Source: CAYJEO01 sp044432805 (GTDB lineage Bacteria; Bacillota_I; Bacilli_A; RF39; UBA660). From it: DNA of 14,198 bases. Both the position numbers and the translations under genes were made by a program. The stretch covers positions 1 through 14,198 of the forward strand of contig JAWXUI010000024.1 of NCBI GenBank assembly GCA_044432805.1, in the 5' to 3' direction. The notes under the pieces are model-generated. The model saw only the letters and a list, made by a program, of their open reading frames with translations. It searched no databases and was not told where the DNA came from. Shown here one piece after another: positions 6,710 to 13,694 of the stretch (within the stretch, counting starts at the first letter, position 1; the number at the start of each line of letters is the position of its first letter).

Positions 6710-6729
6710 AAATTATTAATATTTAAATC

Positions 6730-6758
6730 TTTCCAAAAACATATATTAATGATATACT
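6730..6758 (+). promoter_or_regulatory. SigA-type extended -10 promoter of the hybrid kinase gene
   Basis: TTTCCA (6730-6735, 4/6), a 17-bp spacer ending in TGA, and TATACT (6753-6758, 5/6). The predicted start site near 6765 falls inside the 5' arm of the adjacent hairpin, so transcripts from here would lack most of that arm. Confidence 0.55.
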
Positions 6759-6783
6759 AAAAGCATGAAGATATGCTTTTTTT
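6759..6783 (+). terminator. Intrinsic terminator between the HAD gene and the hybrid kinase gene
   Basis: Stem AAAAGCAT / ATGCTTTT with loop GAAGAT and a 7-base T run, directly after a -10 element and one base before the kinase ribosome binding site (TGAGGTG). It should stop read-through from upstream but not transcripts starting at ~6765. Confidence 0.8.
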
Positions 6784-6795
6784 ATGAGGTGAAAT

Positions 6796-9021
6796 ATGAG
6801 CAATTTGTTTTTTCCGATAGCCGGACTATTAATAACAATATTTATATTTATAATGTTTACTATAAAAAATAAGGTAAACAATATTGAAACAAAGATATTT
6901 AAATACTTGATAAGCATTAATTTATACGAAAGTTTAACCTTGACACTAATTATATTTTTAGCGTATACAATAGACAGTTACCAAATATTATATTTGTTGA
7001 ATAAAATAGATATAGCATTATTGCTTTTGTTTATGTGGTTTTTATTTTTATATGTGTTGAGTATAAAATATCAAGATAATTTAGATAAAACAAAAATATA
7101 CAAAACATATAAAATTATTACTAGTATAATATGTTTTGTATTAATGATTTCACCGATGGATATTATAAATACTAATGATTTGATGATTTTAGAGGGATTA
7201 AGCGTATATATATTATACGGTGCTATTGCTTTTTATTTAATAACAATGGTATTCATAATATTTAAATCTAATGAATTAAGAAACAGAAAAATGATTCCCA
7301 TTTATCTTTTTATAATTTATATAATCATAATTTCTTTAATTAAAATTTATTCTCCATCTTTAATATTAACATCTTTTGCATTATCTTATGCAACCCTTGT
7401 CATGTATAACACAATGGAAAATCCTGATGTCAAATTAATCGACCAAATAAATCAATCAAAAGAATATGCCGAAAAAGCAAATCGTGCAAAAACAGACTTT
7501 TTATCAAGCATGAGTCATGAAATAAGAACTCCATTAAATGCAATTATAGGTTTTTCTGAATGTATTAAAACAGAAGAAAATTTGGAAGAAATAAAAAAAG
7601 ATTCTGATGATATTATAATGGCTAGTCAAAATTTATTAGAGATTGTTAATGGTATTTTGGATATTTCAAAAATAGAAGCTAACAAAATGGAAATAGTAAA
7701 TCAAGAATATAATTTGAAAAAAGTATTAAATAATCTTTCTAAATTAATAGAACCTAGAATTGGTGAAAAACCAATTGTATTAAAAACTAACTTTTCTGAT
7801 GATTTACCTGATGTTATGTACGGTGATGTAGGAAAAATAAAGCAAGTGATTACTAATATTTTAACTAATGCAGTAAAGTATACACAAATGGGGCATATTT
7901 TATTTACTGTTAATTGTATTAATGAATTAGATGATACATCTTTAATAATTACTGTAGAAGATACTGGAAGAGGTATTAGAACTGAGAAAATAAATACATT
8001 ATTTGAAAAGTTTAGCAGACTAGATGAAGATAAAAATACAACTATTGAAGGTACTGGATTAGGTCTTGCAATTACAAAAGCATTAATTGATATGATGGGT
8101 GGAAAAATTGTTGTTTCATCTATATATGGAGAAGGTACTAAATTTAGTGTCTATCTAAAACAGCGAATTGTTAAATTACATGCTGGAAGTGAAGAAATAG
8201 ATGTCAATGCATTAGACCATAGTATAGATTTTCCAAATGCTAAAATATTAATTGTTGATGATAATAAATTAAATTTAAAGGTAGCTGATAAACTTTTAAA
8301 GAAATATAAAATAAATACTACTTTAGTTGAAAGTGGACTAGAGTGTATAGAATTAATAAAGAAAAACAACAAATACGATATTATTTTATTAGACGATATG
8401 ATGCCTGTTTTATCTGGTGGTCAAACTTTAGAACAATTAAGACAAATACCTAATTTTAACATTCCAGTAGTCGCACTTACAGCAAATGCGATAGCAGGTA
8501 TGAGAGAAAGCTATTTAGAAAAAGGGTTTGATGAATATATTGCAAAGCCAATTGACAAAGATGAACTCTTAAAGATTTTTTATCAGTTCTTAGAAGCCCC
8601 TAATTTAGAGCAAACTAAGGTATTAGATATACCAAATTTAAATCAAAAAGAAAGTTATTTAAATGTTGATTATTTAAAAGAGAATAATATAAACTTTGAT
8701 TATTCACTATCTATTTTAGGAACTGTAGAAATGTATAACGATACATTAAAAGATTTCTTGAGTTTAATAAATGAAAAAAAATCCAAAATAGAAATATATG
8801 CAAATAGTAAAAAAATACAAGAATACAGAATCTTACTGCATTCATTTATAAGCGATTGTAAATATTTAGGTGTTTTTGAACTAGCTGAATATGCTTATAT
8901 GCACGAATTGAAAGCTAAAGAAAATAATGTTGAATTTATCCAAAATGATTGTTATAACCTATTAGATAAAATAAATAAATATGTTAATATCTTAAATAAT
9001 TATATTAATAAAACCAAGTAA
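6796..9021 (+). CDS. Membrane hybrid sensor histidine kinase (HK-REC-Hpt)
   Basis: The 741-residue product begins with about seven hydrophobic segments (residues 5-203) that match no sensor domain I can name. A HisKA domain follows with His241 in SSMSHEIRTPLN, then HATPase motifs: N box Asn358, DTGRGI (389-394), F box around 403-408 and GTGLGL (419-424). A receiver domain (482-597) has Asp488/489, phospho-acceptor Asp533 in LLDDMMP, Thr562 and Lys584. The C-terminal ~110 residues look like an Hpt domain, with His682 in LLHSFISDCKYLG; the Lys usual three residues after that His is Ile here. Such phosphorelays run His-Asp-His to a separate response regulator, none of which is in the window. Its place between spoIID and spoIIQ makes a sporulation signal tempting but unproven. 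Confidence 0.92.
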   Translation: MSNLFFPIAGLLITIFIFIMFTIKNKVNNIETKIFKYLISINLYESLTLTLIIFLAYTIDSYQILYLLNKIDIALLLLFMWFLFLYVLSIKYQDNLDKTKIYKTYKIITSIICFVLMISPMDIINTNDLMILEGLSVYILYGAIAFYLITMVFIIFKSNELRNRKMIPIYLFIIYIIIISLIKIYSPSLILTSFALSYATLVMYNTMENPDVKLIDQINQSKEYAEKANRAKTDFLSSMSHEIRTPLNAIIGFSECIKTEENLEEIKKDSDDIIMASQNLLEIVNGILDISKIEANKMEIVNQEYNLKKVLNNLSKLIEPRIGEKPIVLKTNFSDDLPDVMYGDVGKIKQVITNILTNAVKYTQMGHILFTVNCINELDDTSLIITVEDTGRGIRTEKINTLFEKFSRLDEDKNTTIEGTGLGLAITKALIDMMGGKIVVSSIYGEGTKFSVYLKQRIVKLHAGSEEIDVNALDHSIDFPNAKILIVDDNKLNLKVADKLLKKYKINTTLVESGLECIELIKKNNKYDIILLDDMMPVLSGGQTLEQLRQIPNFNIPVVALTANAIAGMRESYLEKGFDEYIAKPIDKDELLKIFYQFLEAPNLEQTKVLDIPNLNQKESYLNVDYLKENNINFDYSLSILGTVEMYNDTLKDFLSLINEKKSKIEIYANSKKIQEYRILLHSFISDCKYLGVFELAEYAYMHELKAKENNVEFIQNDCYNLLDKINKYVNILNNYINKTK

Positions 9022-9032
9022 TTGGTTTTTTT
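9010..9032 (+). terminator. Intrinsic terminator containing the hybrid kinase stop codon
   Basis: Stem AAAACCAA / TTGGTTTT with tetraloop GTAA, then T run to 9032. The TAA stop (9019-9021) is in the loop. Confidence 0.88.
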
Positions 9033-9042
9033 ATTTTTAAAA

Positions 9043-9071
9043 GTATAAAAAAAATAAAACAGTTCATAATT
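9043..9071 (+). promoter_or_regulatory. Possible SigF-type forespore promoter of spoIIQ
   Basis: GTATA (9043-9047) matches the SigF/SigG -35 (GYATA); 14 bases later GTTCATAATT fits about 5 of 7 informative positions of the SigF -10 (GGNRANANTW). There is no SigA -35 at the right distance from CATAAT (9065-9070). Known spoIIQ genes are SigF-dependent. The one-base-short spacer and loss of the second G are against it. Confidence 0.4.
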
Positions 9072-9088
9072 TAAGTAGAGGTGATAAG

Positions 9089-9718
9089 ATGAAAAGAAAA
9101 TTAAAAAAAGAAGTGATATATTCATTGTATGCAGTAGGAGGTACTCTTTGTTTATTAATGGTTGCATTAATATCAACAGCAACACCTGTATCTGTAAATG
9201 AAGATACAACATTTGTAAATTCTTCATTATTTGATGTAATTATACCTGTTAGTAATACAGACGTAATTATAAATAGACCATATTTAGATGAAAATGTAAG
9301 TATCCTTATAAGCTATTATGATTATCAAGGTGAAAATGAAAATCAAATCTCATCATTAATCGAATATGATGGCACATATATGCAAAATAGTGGAGTAACA
9401 TATGGTGGAGTTGAAAGTTTTGATGTTGTATCTATTTTAGATGGAACTGTAACTAAAGTAAGTGAAAATGATTTGCTTGGACAAATAGTTGAAATAACTC
9501 ATGATTATGATCTAGTTAGTGTTTATATGAGCTTAGGTGAAGTTATTGTAAGTGAAAATGACGTTATAACACAAGGAAGTAAAATAGGTGTTTCAGGAAC
9601 TTCAACTATCAATTCTACTTTAGGAAATACACTTCAATTTGAATTAATAAAAAATGGTGAATTATTAAATCCAGAAAATTATTATGACACATTATTTGAA
9701 CAACTAAAGGAGCAGTAA
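9089..9718 (+). CDS. spoIIQ: SpoIIQ-like degenerate LytM/M23 domain protein
   Basis: The 209-residue product has an N-terminal membrane segment (residues 10-32) and a LytM-type beta domain (about 95-195). The M23 zinc site is not intact: the HxGxD motif reads NSGVT (100-104) and the final HxH reads TLQ (181-183), leaving only His138 near the expected third site. Hence it should bind rather than cut peptidoglycan. Bacillus SpoIIQ also has a degenerate LytM site and acts as a forespore membrane protein that pairs with mother-cell SpoIIIAH in the engulfment channel. The assignment rests on this architecture plus the position just before spoIIID-mbl; the sequence alone gives only 'M23-like'. GAGGTG lies 5 bases before the ATG. 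Confidence 0.8.
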   Translation: MKRKLKKEVIYSLYAVGGTLCLLMVALISTATPVSVNEDTTFVNSSLFDVIIPVSNTDVIINRPYLDENVSILISYYDYQGENENQISSLIEYDGTYMQNSGVTYGGVESFDVVSILDGTVTKVSENDLLGQIVEITHDYDLVSVYMSLGEVIVSENDVITQGSKIGVSGTSTINSTLGNTLQFELIKNGELLNPENYYDTLFEQLKEQ

Positions 9719-9728
9719 GCTTCTTTTT
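9706..9728 (+). terminator. Weak intrinsic terminator containing the spoIIQ stop codon
   Basis: Stem AAAGGAGC / GCTTCTTT (one G-U pair) with loop AGTAA holding the TAA stop (9716-9718), followed by only a few more Ts. The short T run suggests partial termination. Confidence 0.6.
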
Positions 9729-9755
9729 GGTATAAAAAAAATATTCAAATATATA
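9727..9755 (+). promoter_or_regulatory. Possible promoter of spoIIID-mbl
   Basis: TTGGTA (9727-9732), a 17-bp spacer and TATATA (9750-9755). TATACTTT (9752-9759) shares the ATAC core of the SigE -10, and GTATAAA lies 15 bases before it, so SigE use is an alternative. The leader would be about 10-12 nt. Confidence 0.35.
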
Positions 9756-9773
9756 CTTTATTGAGGTGTATAA

Positions 9774-10022
9774 ATGAATTTACATATATATAATAGAGTA
9801 CTAGAAGAAACGGATTATATAATAACTACAAAAGATACGATAAGACAAATTGCTAGTTTTTTTGATGTTTCAAAAAGTACAGTACACAAAGATTTAGCGC
9901 AAAGATTATTAGAAATAGATATACAAAAATATAAAATAGTTGAATCAATATTAAAAGAACACACAGATATTAGACACATACGAGGAGGAGAATCAACTAA
10001 ACAAAAATATTTAAAAAGATAG
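9774..10022 (+). CDS. spoIIID: SpoIIID, sporulation transcriptional regulator
   Basis: The 82-residue product has the full SpoIIID layout: a helix-turn-helix at residues ~21-46 (TIRQIASFFDVSKSTVHKDL, nearly the Bacillus motif) and the conserved basic C-terminal block IRHIRGGESTKQKY (66-79) that also contacts DNA. SpoIIID is a mother-cell regulator that activates and represses many SigE-regulon genes and helps switch to SigK. The product ends soon after the basic block, slightly shorter than the ~93 residues of Bacillus. Start supported by GAGGTG 5 bases upstream. mbl follows after 8 bases, the same pairing as in Bacillus, so the two are co-transcribed. This is one of only two genes here ending in TAG. 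Confidence 0.97.
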   Translation: MNLHIYNRVLEETDYIITTKDTIRQIASFFDVSKSTVHKDLAQRLLEIDIQKYKIVESILKEHTDIRHIRGGESTKQKYLKR

Positions 10023-10030
10023 GAGAAATT

Positions 10031-11023
10031 ATGTTTTCAAAAGATATAGGAATAGATTTAGGAACCGCCAACGTATTGATATACATAAAAGGACAAGGTG
10101 TAGTTATTAATGAACCAAGTGTTGTTGCTATAAATTCTAGCAGTAATAAAATTTTAGCAGTTGGACAAGATGCATATGAAATGATTGGAAAAACACCCGG
10201 TAAAATAAAAGCAATAAAACCATTAAAAGATGGAGTAATAGCTGATTTTGAAATAACAGAAGCAATGCTTAATTATTTTTTAAAAAAAACTAAAAGTATA
10301 GGATTTTTTAAAAGACCGCGTATATTAATTTGTTGTCCGGCTGATGTAACTAATGTTGAAAAAACAGCAATAAAAGAAGCTGCAGAAAAATTAGGGGCAA
10401 AAAAAGTATTTGTTGAAGAAGAACCAAAAATTGCTGCGTTAGGTGCTGGACTTGATATATCATTACCAAGTGGGTGTATGGTAGTTGATATTGGTGGAGG
10501 AACAACTGATATTGCGGTTTTATCATTAGGTGATATTGTTACAAGTGCATCAATAAAAATTGCTGGAAATGCATTAGATAATGATATAGTAAAATATATA
10601 AAAGAAGAATATAAACTTTTAATAGGAGAAAAATCTGCTGAGGAAATAAAAATAAAAATAGGGACTGTTAATTTAGATAAAAAAGAGAAAAAATATAATG
10701 TAAGTGGAAGAGATATTGTAACAGGTTTGCCTAAAACAAAATATGTTAGTTCAAAAGAAATTGAAAAAGCAATTTCTAATAGTATAGATATAATTATAAA
10801 AACAGTAAAAAATGTTTTAGAAGCAACACCTCCTGAATTAGCGTCAGATATAATAAAAAATGGAATTATTTTAACTGGTGGGGGATCATTACTAGATGGA
10901 CTAGATTATCTTTTAAATAAAGAATTAAAAATAAATGTAATAGTTGCAGAAAATGCCCTAACTTGTATAGCGATAGGGACTGGAAAAATGCTAGAAAATT
11001 TAGAATTAGTTGAAGAAAATTAA
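10031..11023 (+). CDS. mbl: Mbl, MreB-family actin-like cell-shape protein
   Basis: The 330-residue product matches MreB/Mbl along its length. Nucleotide-binding motifs are present: DLGTAN (9-14), the EEEP/connect region (129-132), VVDIGGGTTDIAV (151-163) and LTGGGSLLDG (281-290). The opening IGIDLGTANVLIYIKG and the CCPADVTNVEKTAIKEAAEK stretch are closest to Bacillus Mbl, and the gene directly follows spoIIID as mbl does there. It polymerises under ATP into membrane filaments that guide cylindrical wall synthesis with RodA/MreC/MreD-type partners, none of which is nearby. AGGAG lies 7 bases before the ATG, and a terminator begins within the stop codon. Confidence 0.95.
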   Translation: MFSKDIGIDLGTANVLIYIKGQGVVINEPSVVAINSSSNKILAVGQDAYEMIGKTPGKIKAIKPLKDGVIADFEITEAMLNYFLKKTKSIGFFKRPRILICCPADVTNVEKTAIKEAAEKLGAKKVFVEEEPKIAALGAGLDISLPSGCMVVDIGGGTTDIAVLSLGDIVTSASIKIAGNALDNDIVKYIKEEYKLLIGEKSAEEIKIKIGTVNLDKKEKKYNVSGRDIVTGLPKTKYVSSKEIEKAISNSIDIIIKTVKNVLEATPPELASDIIKNGIILTGGGSLLDGLDYLLNKELKINVIVAENALTCIAIGTGKMLENLELVEEN

Positions 11024-11044
11024 GCAAATATATTTTGCTTTTTT
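11022..11044 (+). terminator. Intrinsic terminator overlapping the mbl stop codon
   Basis: Stem AAGCAAA / TTTGCTT with loop TATAT and a T run to 11044. The stem's first two bases are the last two of the TAA stop. Confidence 0.85.
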
Positions 11045-11068
11045 CTTTTAAAAAAAATTATTTTATAG

Positions 11069-11074
11069 TATAAT
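11069..11074 (+). promoter_or_regulatory. -10 element upstream of the pilin-pgk operon
   Basis: A perfect TATAAT with no convincing -35 (TTTTAA at the 17-bp position). The predicted leader is ~16 nt. It is the only promoter I see for the whole pilin-pgk-flippase-glycosyltransferase run. Confidence 0.45.
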
Positions 11075-11096
11075 TAAAATTAAGGATAGTGATTTT

Positions 11097-11477
11097 ATGA
11101 AAAGTAATTATAAAAAAGGTTTTACATTAATTGAATTATTGGGTGTAATAAGTGTTTTGGCAATTATTATGGTGTCAGGGGTTTTATCAATGACAACGAC
11201 TTTAAAAAATAATCAAATAGCAGAAGAAGAAGAATTTTTATCTAATATGTCTTTGGCTGCTGAAATGTATATAATAGCAAATAAAGATAATTATCCAAAC
11301 TTAAATACACCAGGAAATACATTTGAAATTTCTGTCGATACTTTAATTAATCATAATTATGTTTCGGATAGTCAAGTAAATCCAGAAACGGAAGAAGTGA
11401 TTAATACTACAGATTATATAACTGCCGTTGTTAATAGTGACGGTATATTAGAATATAGCTATACAGTAGCAAATTAG
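11097..11477 (+). CDS. Type IV pilin-like/pseudopilin protein
   Basis: The 126-residue product begins with a class III (prepilin) signal: short basic leader MKSNYKKG, then FTLIELLGVISVLAIIM. The expected peptidase cut is Gly8|Phe9, with Glu13 as the mature +5 Glu, and the hydrophobic helix extends to about residue 35. The rest (35-126) is a small polar domain rich in Asn, Thr and Glu with no cysteine, unlike ComGC-type pseudopilins with disulfides. It could join a type IV pilus, type II secretion or competence pseudopilus, but no prepilin peptidase, ATPase or other pilin is in the window. AAGGATAG ends about 9 bases before the ATG. It ends in TAG only nine bases before pgk. Confidence 0.88.
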   Translation: MKSNYKKGFTLIELLGVISVLAIIMVSGVLSMTTTLKNNQIAEEEEFLSNMSLAAEMYIIANKDNYPNLNTPGNTFEISVDTLINHNYVSDSQVNPETEEVINTTDYITAVVNSDGILEYSYTVAN

Positions 11478-11486
11478 GAGATATGT

Positions 11487-12674
11487 ATGAAAAGAACAGT
11501 TAGAGAAATGGATTTAAAAAATAAAAAAGTAATTATCAGAGTAGATTTTAATGTTCCAATAAAAGACGGAATTATATTAGATGATAACAGAATAATAAGC
11601 AGTTTAGAAACTATTAATTATGCAATTGATAATAATGCAAAAGTTATTTTAATGTCACATTTAGGTCGCATTAAAGAAGAAAGTGATAAGGTAAAAAATG
11701 ACTTATCGATAGTTGCAAAAAGATTAGAAGAATTGTTAAATAGAAAAGTCTTATTTGTTAATGAAACAAGGGGAACTTTACTAGAAGAAGCAATAAATAA
11801 TTTAAATGAAAAAGATGTTTTATTAATGCAAAATACTAGATATGAAGATTTAGATGGTAAAAAGGAAAGTAAGAACGATGCTAAACTTGGAAAATACTGG
11901 GCTAGTTTAGGTGATGTTTTTATAAATGATGCTTTTGGTACTACACATAGAAGTCATGCGTCAAATGTTGGAATCGCATCAAATATTCCATCTGCAATTG
12001 GATTTTTAATTGAAAAAGAATTAAAAAATTTAGATTTAGCTATTAATAACCCTGAAAAACCATTTAGTGTTATATTAGGTGGTGCTAAAGTATCAGATAA
12101 AATTACAGTTATAGAAAACTTATTAAAAAAAGCAGACTATATTTTAATTGGTGGGGCAATGGCAAATACGTTTTTATCGGCTAATTTAATTAATGTAGGT
12201 AATTCTAAAGTTGAAAGTGATTTCTTTGATTACTGTTCTAAATTATTAAAAGAAAATGAAGATAAAATAATCTTGCCTATAGACGGTGTTGTAGCAAAGT
12301 CATTAGAAGATATCAATGCAACAAATAAATTTATAACAGATATTTTAGAAGATGATATGATATTAGATATAGGAACAAATACGGTTAAATTATTTAATCA
12401 GTATTTAGAAATGAGTAAAACAATAGTGTGGAATGGTCCTGTTGGAGTATCTGAAATAGAGCAATTTAGCAATGGAACTAAATCAATATGTCAAATATTA
12501 GCTGAGTTAGATGCTAAAACTATTATAGGTGGTGGAGATTCAGCTTCAGCAGTTATTAATTTTGGGTATGAAAAAGATATGACGCATATTTCAACTGGTG
12601 GAGGATCTTCATTAAAATTATTAGAAGGTAGTGAAATGCCTGGGATTGATTGTATAGAAGAATCAGGAAAATAA
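11487..12674 (+). CDS. pgk: Phosphoglycerate kinase
   Basis: The 395-residue product is full length for PGK. Motifs: RVDFNVP (18-24), SHLGR (57-61), NDAFGTTHRSHAS (147-159), GGAKVSDK (198-205), WNGPVGV (315-321), GGGDSASAV (348-356) and GGGSSLKLLEG (371-381). It transfers phosphate from 1,3-bisphosphoglycerate to ADP in glycolysis. The motif usually ENxRF reads QNTRYE (115-120), a mild variation. Bacterial pgk commonly sits with gap, tpi, pgm or eno; none is next to it here. Instead it lies 9 bases after a pilin-like gene and one base before a flippase gene, so it is probably co-transcribed with both. AGGAG starts inside the pilin stop codon. Confidence 0.98.
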   Translation: MKRTVREMDLKNKKVIIRVDFNVPIKDGIILDDNRIISSLETINYAIDNNAKVILMSHLGRIKEESDKVKNDLSIVAKRLEELLNRKVLFVNETRGTLLEEAINNLNEKDVLLMQNTRYEDLDGKKESKNDAKLGKYWASLGDVFINDAFGTTHRSHASNVGIASNIPSAIGFLIEKELKNLDLAINNPEKPFSVILGGAKVSDKITVIENLLKKADYILIGGAMANTFLSANLINVGNSKVESDFFDYCSKLLKENEDKIILPIDGVVAKSLEDINATNKFITDILEDDMILDIGTNTVKLFNQYLEMSKTIVWNGPVGVSEIEQFSNGTKSICQILAELDAKTIIGGGDSASAVINFGYEKDMTHISTGGGSSLKLLEGSEMPGIDCIEESGK

Positions 12675-12675
12675 A

Positions 12676-13692
12676 ATGAACAAAAAGTTAATTGGTAAGG
12701 TAAAAAGTAAGCTAAATATAATTATTCTTATATTTATTACTCTTCTAGTTCTTTATTTTTCTCTAAAAGATGATTATCAAACAATTATTAATAATATTTT
12801 AAGTATAAATAAATATTGGTTTTTAGTTTCAATATTATGTTTATTATTAAGCTATGTATTAAAAATCTTTATAATGAGAAATTTAGTTAGAAAATTCAAA
12901 AAGAAATATCAATTCAAAAAAGCATCAACTATTGTTTTATCTACTCAATTTTTTAATGCTGTAACGCCTTTTGCATCCGGTGGTCAACCGTTTCAAATTT
13001 ATACTTTAAATCAACAAGGTATAAAAATTTCACAGGCATCAAATGTAACTATTCAATATTCTATTATTACTCAAATATCTTTAATAATAGTTAGTACTAT
13101 AGCTATTATTTTAAATAATTCAAATATATATATTCATCAAGATACTATTTTAAATAAACTTATTATTTTAGGATATACTGTTAATGTTGTTGTAATTGCT
13201 GTTTTGTTTTTATTAGCGTTTGGCAAAAATACTAATTCGTACATATTAAAATTAATATTAAAAATATTAAAAAAATTAAAATTAGTGAAAAATTATGAAG
13301 ATAACTTAGTTTATTGGAATAAAAATTTAACTGAATTTCATAAAAGTGCAGAAATTCTTTTAAAAAATAAATTTGATTTTTTGAGAAATATATTTTTATG
13401 TGTATTAGCATTGATAATTTTATATAGTATTCCATACTTTTTGGCTCTAGCTATGTCTTTGGATATATCGTTAGTGGCTTCGGTTACAATTACATCATAC
13501 GTAATGTTAATTGGATCATTTATTCCAATTCCTGGGGGTACAGGAGGAATTGAATATGGATTCGTTCAATTTTTTAGCGTTTTAGTAACAGGAGCTCATT
13601 TAAGTTCATTATTAATATTATGGCGTTTTATAACTTATTATTTAGGAATGATTATAGGTGCAATCGCTTTTAACATTCAAAGGAGAGATTAA
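12676..13692 (+). CDS. Flippase-like integral membrane protein (LPG synthase TM/YbhN family)
   Basis: The 338-residue product is polytopic, about seven to eight helices, with a basic cytoplasmic loop near 185-230. It has the two conserved blocks of the lysylphosphatidylglycerol-synthase transmembrane family (the MprF flippase half and YbhN/AglD relatives): FFNAVTPFASGGQPFQIY (92-109) and FIPIPGGTGGIEYGF (282-296). There is no soluble aminoacyl-transferase domain, so it is not a whole MprF. Family members are thought to move lipids or glycolipids across the membrane. The start is one base after the pgk stop, and the next gene, a glycosyltransferase, starts two bases after its own stop; such flippase-GT pairs are common in Firmicutes. 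The lipid carried here is inferred to be a glycolipid. Confidence 0.88.
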   Translation: MNKKLIGKVKSKLNIIILIFITLLVLYFSLKDDYQTIINNILSINKYWFLVSILCLLLSYVLKIFIMRNLVRKFKKKYQFKKASTIVLSTQFFNAVTPFASGGQPFQIYTLNQQGIKISQASNVTIQYSIITQISLIIVSTIAIILNNSNIYIHQDTILNKLIILGYTVNVVVIAVLFLLAFGKNTNSYILKLILKILKKLKLVKNYEDNLVYWNKNLTEFHKSAEILLKNKFDFLRNIFLCVLALIILYSIPYFLALAMSLDISLVASVTITSYVMLIGSFIPIPGGTGGIEYGFVQFFSVLVTGAHLSSLLILWRFITYYLGMIIGAIAFNIQRRD

Positions 13693-13694
13693 AT

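Noticed and set aside
6697..6719. TTAATAA/TTATTAA stem after the HAD gene as a terminator
   Set aside because: All A/T, weak and without a proper T run; the strong hairpin at 6759-6783 fits better.
6723..6917. Minus-strand 64-residue frame near the kinase start
   Set aside because: It covers the kinase promoter, terminator and N-terminal membrane segment; its hydrophobicity merely mirrors AT-rich membrane codons.
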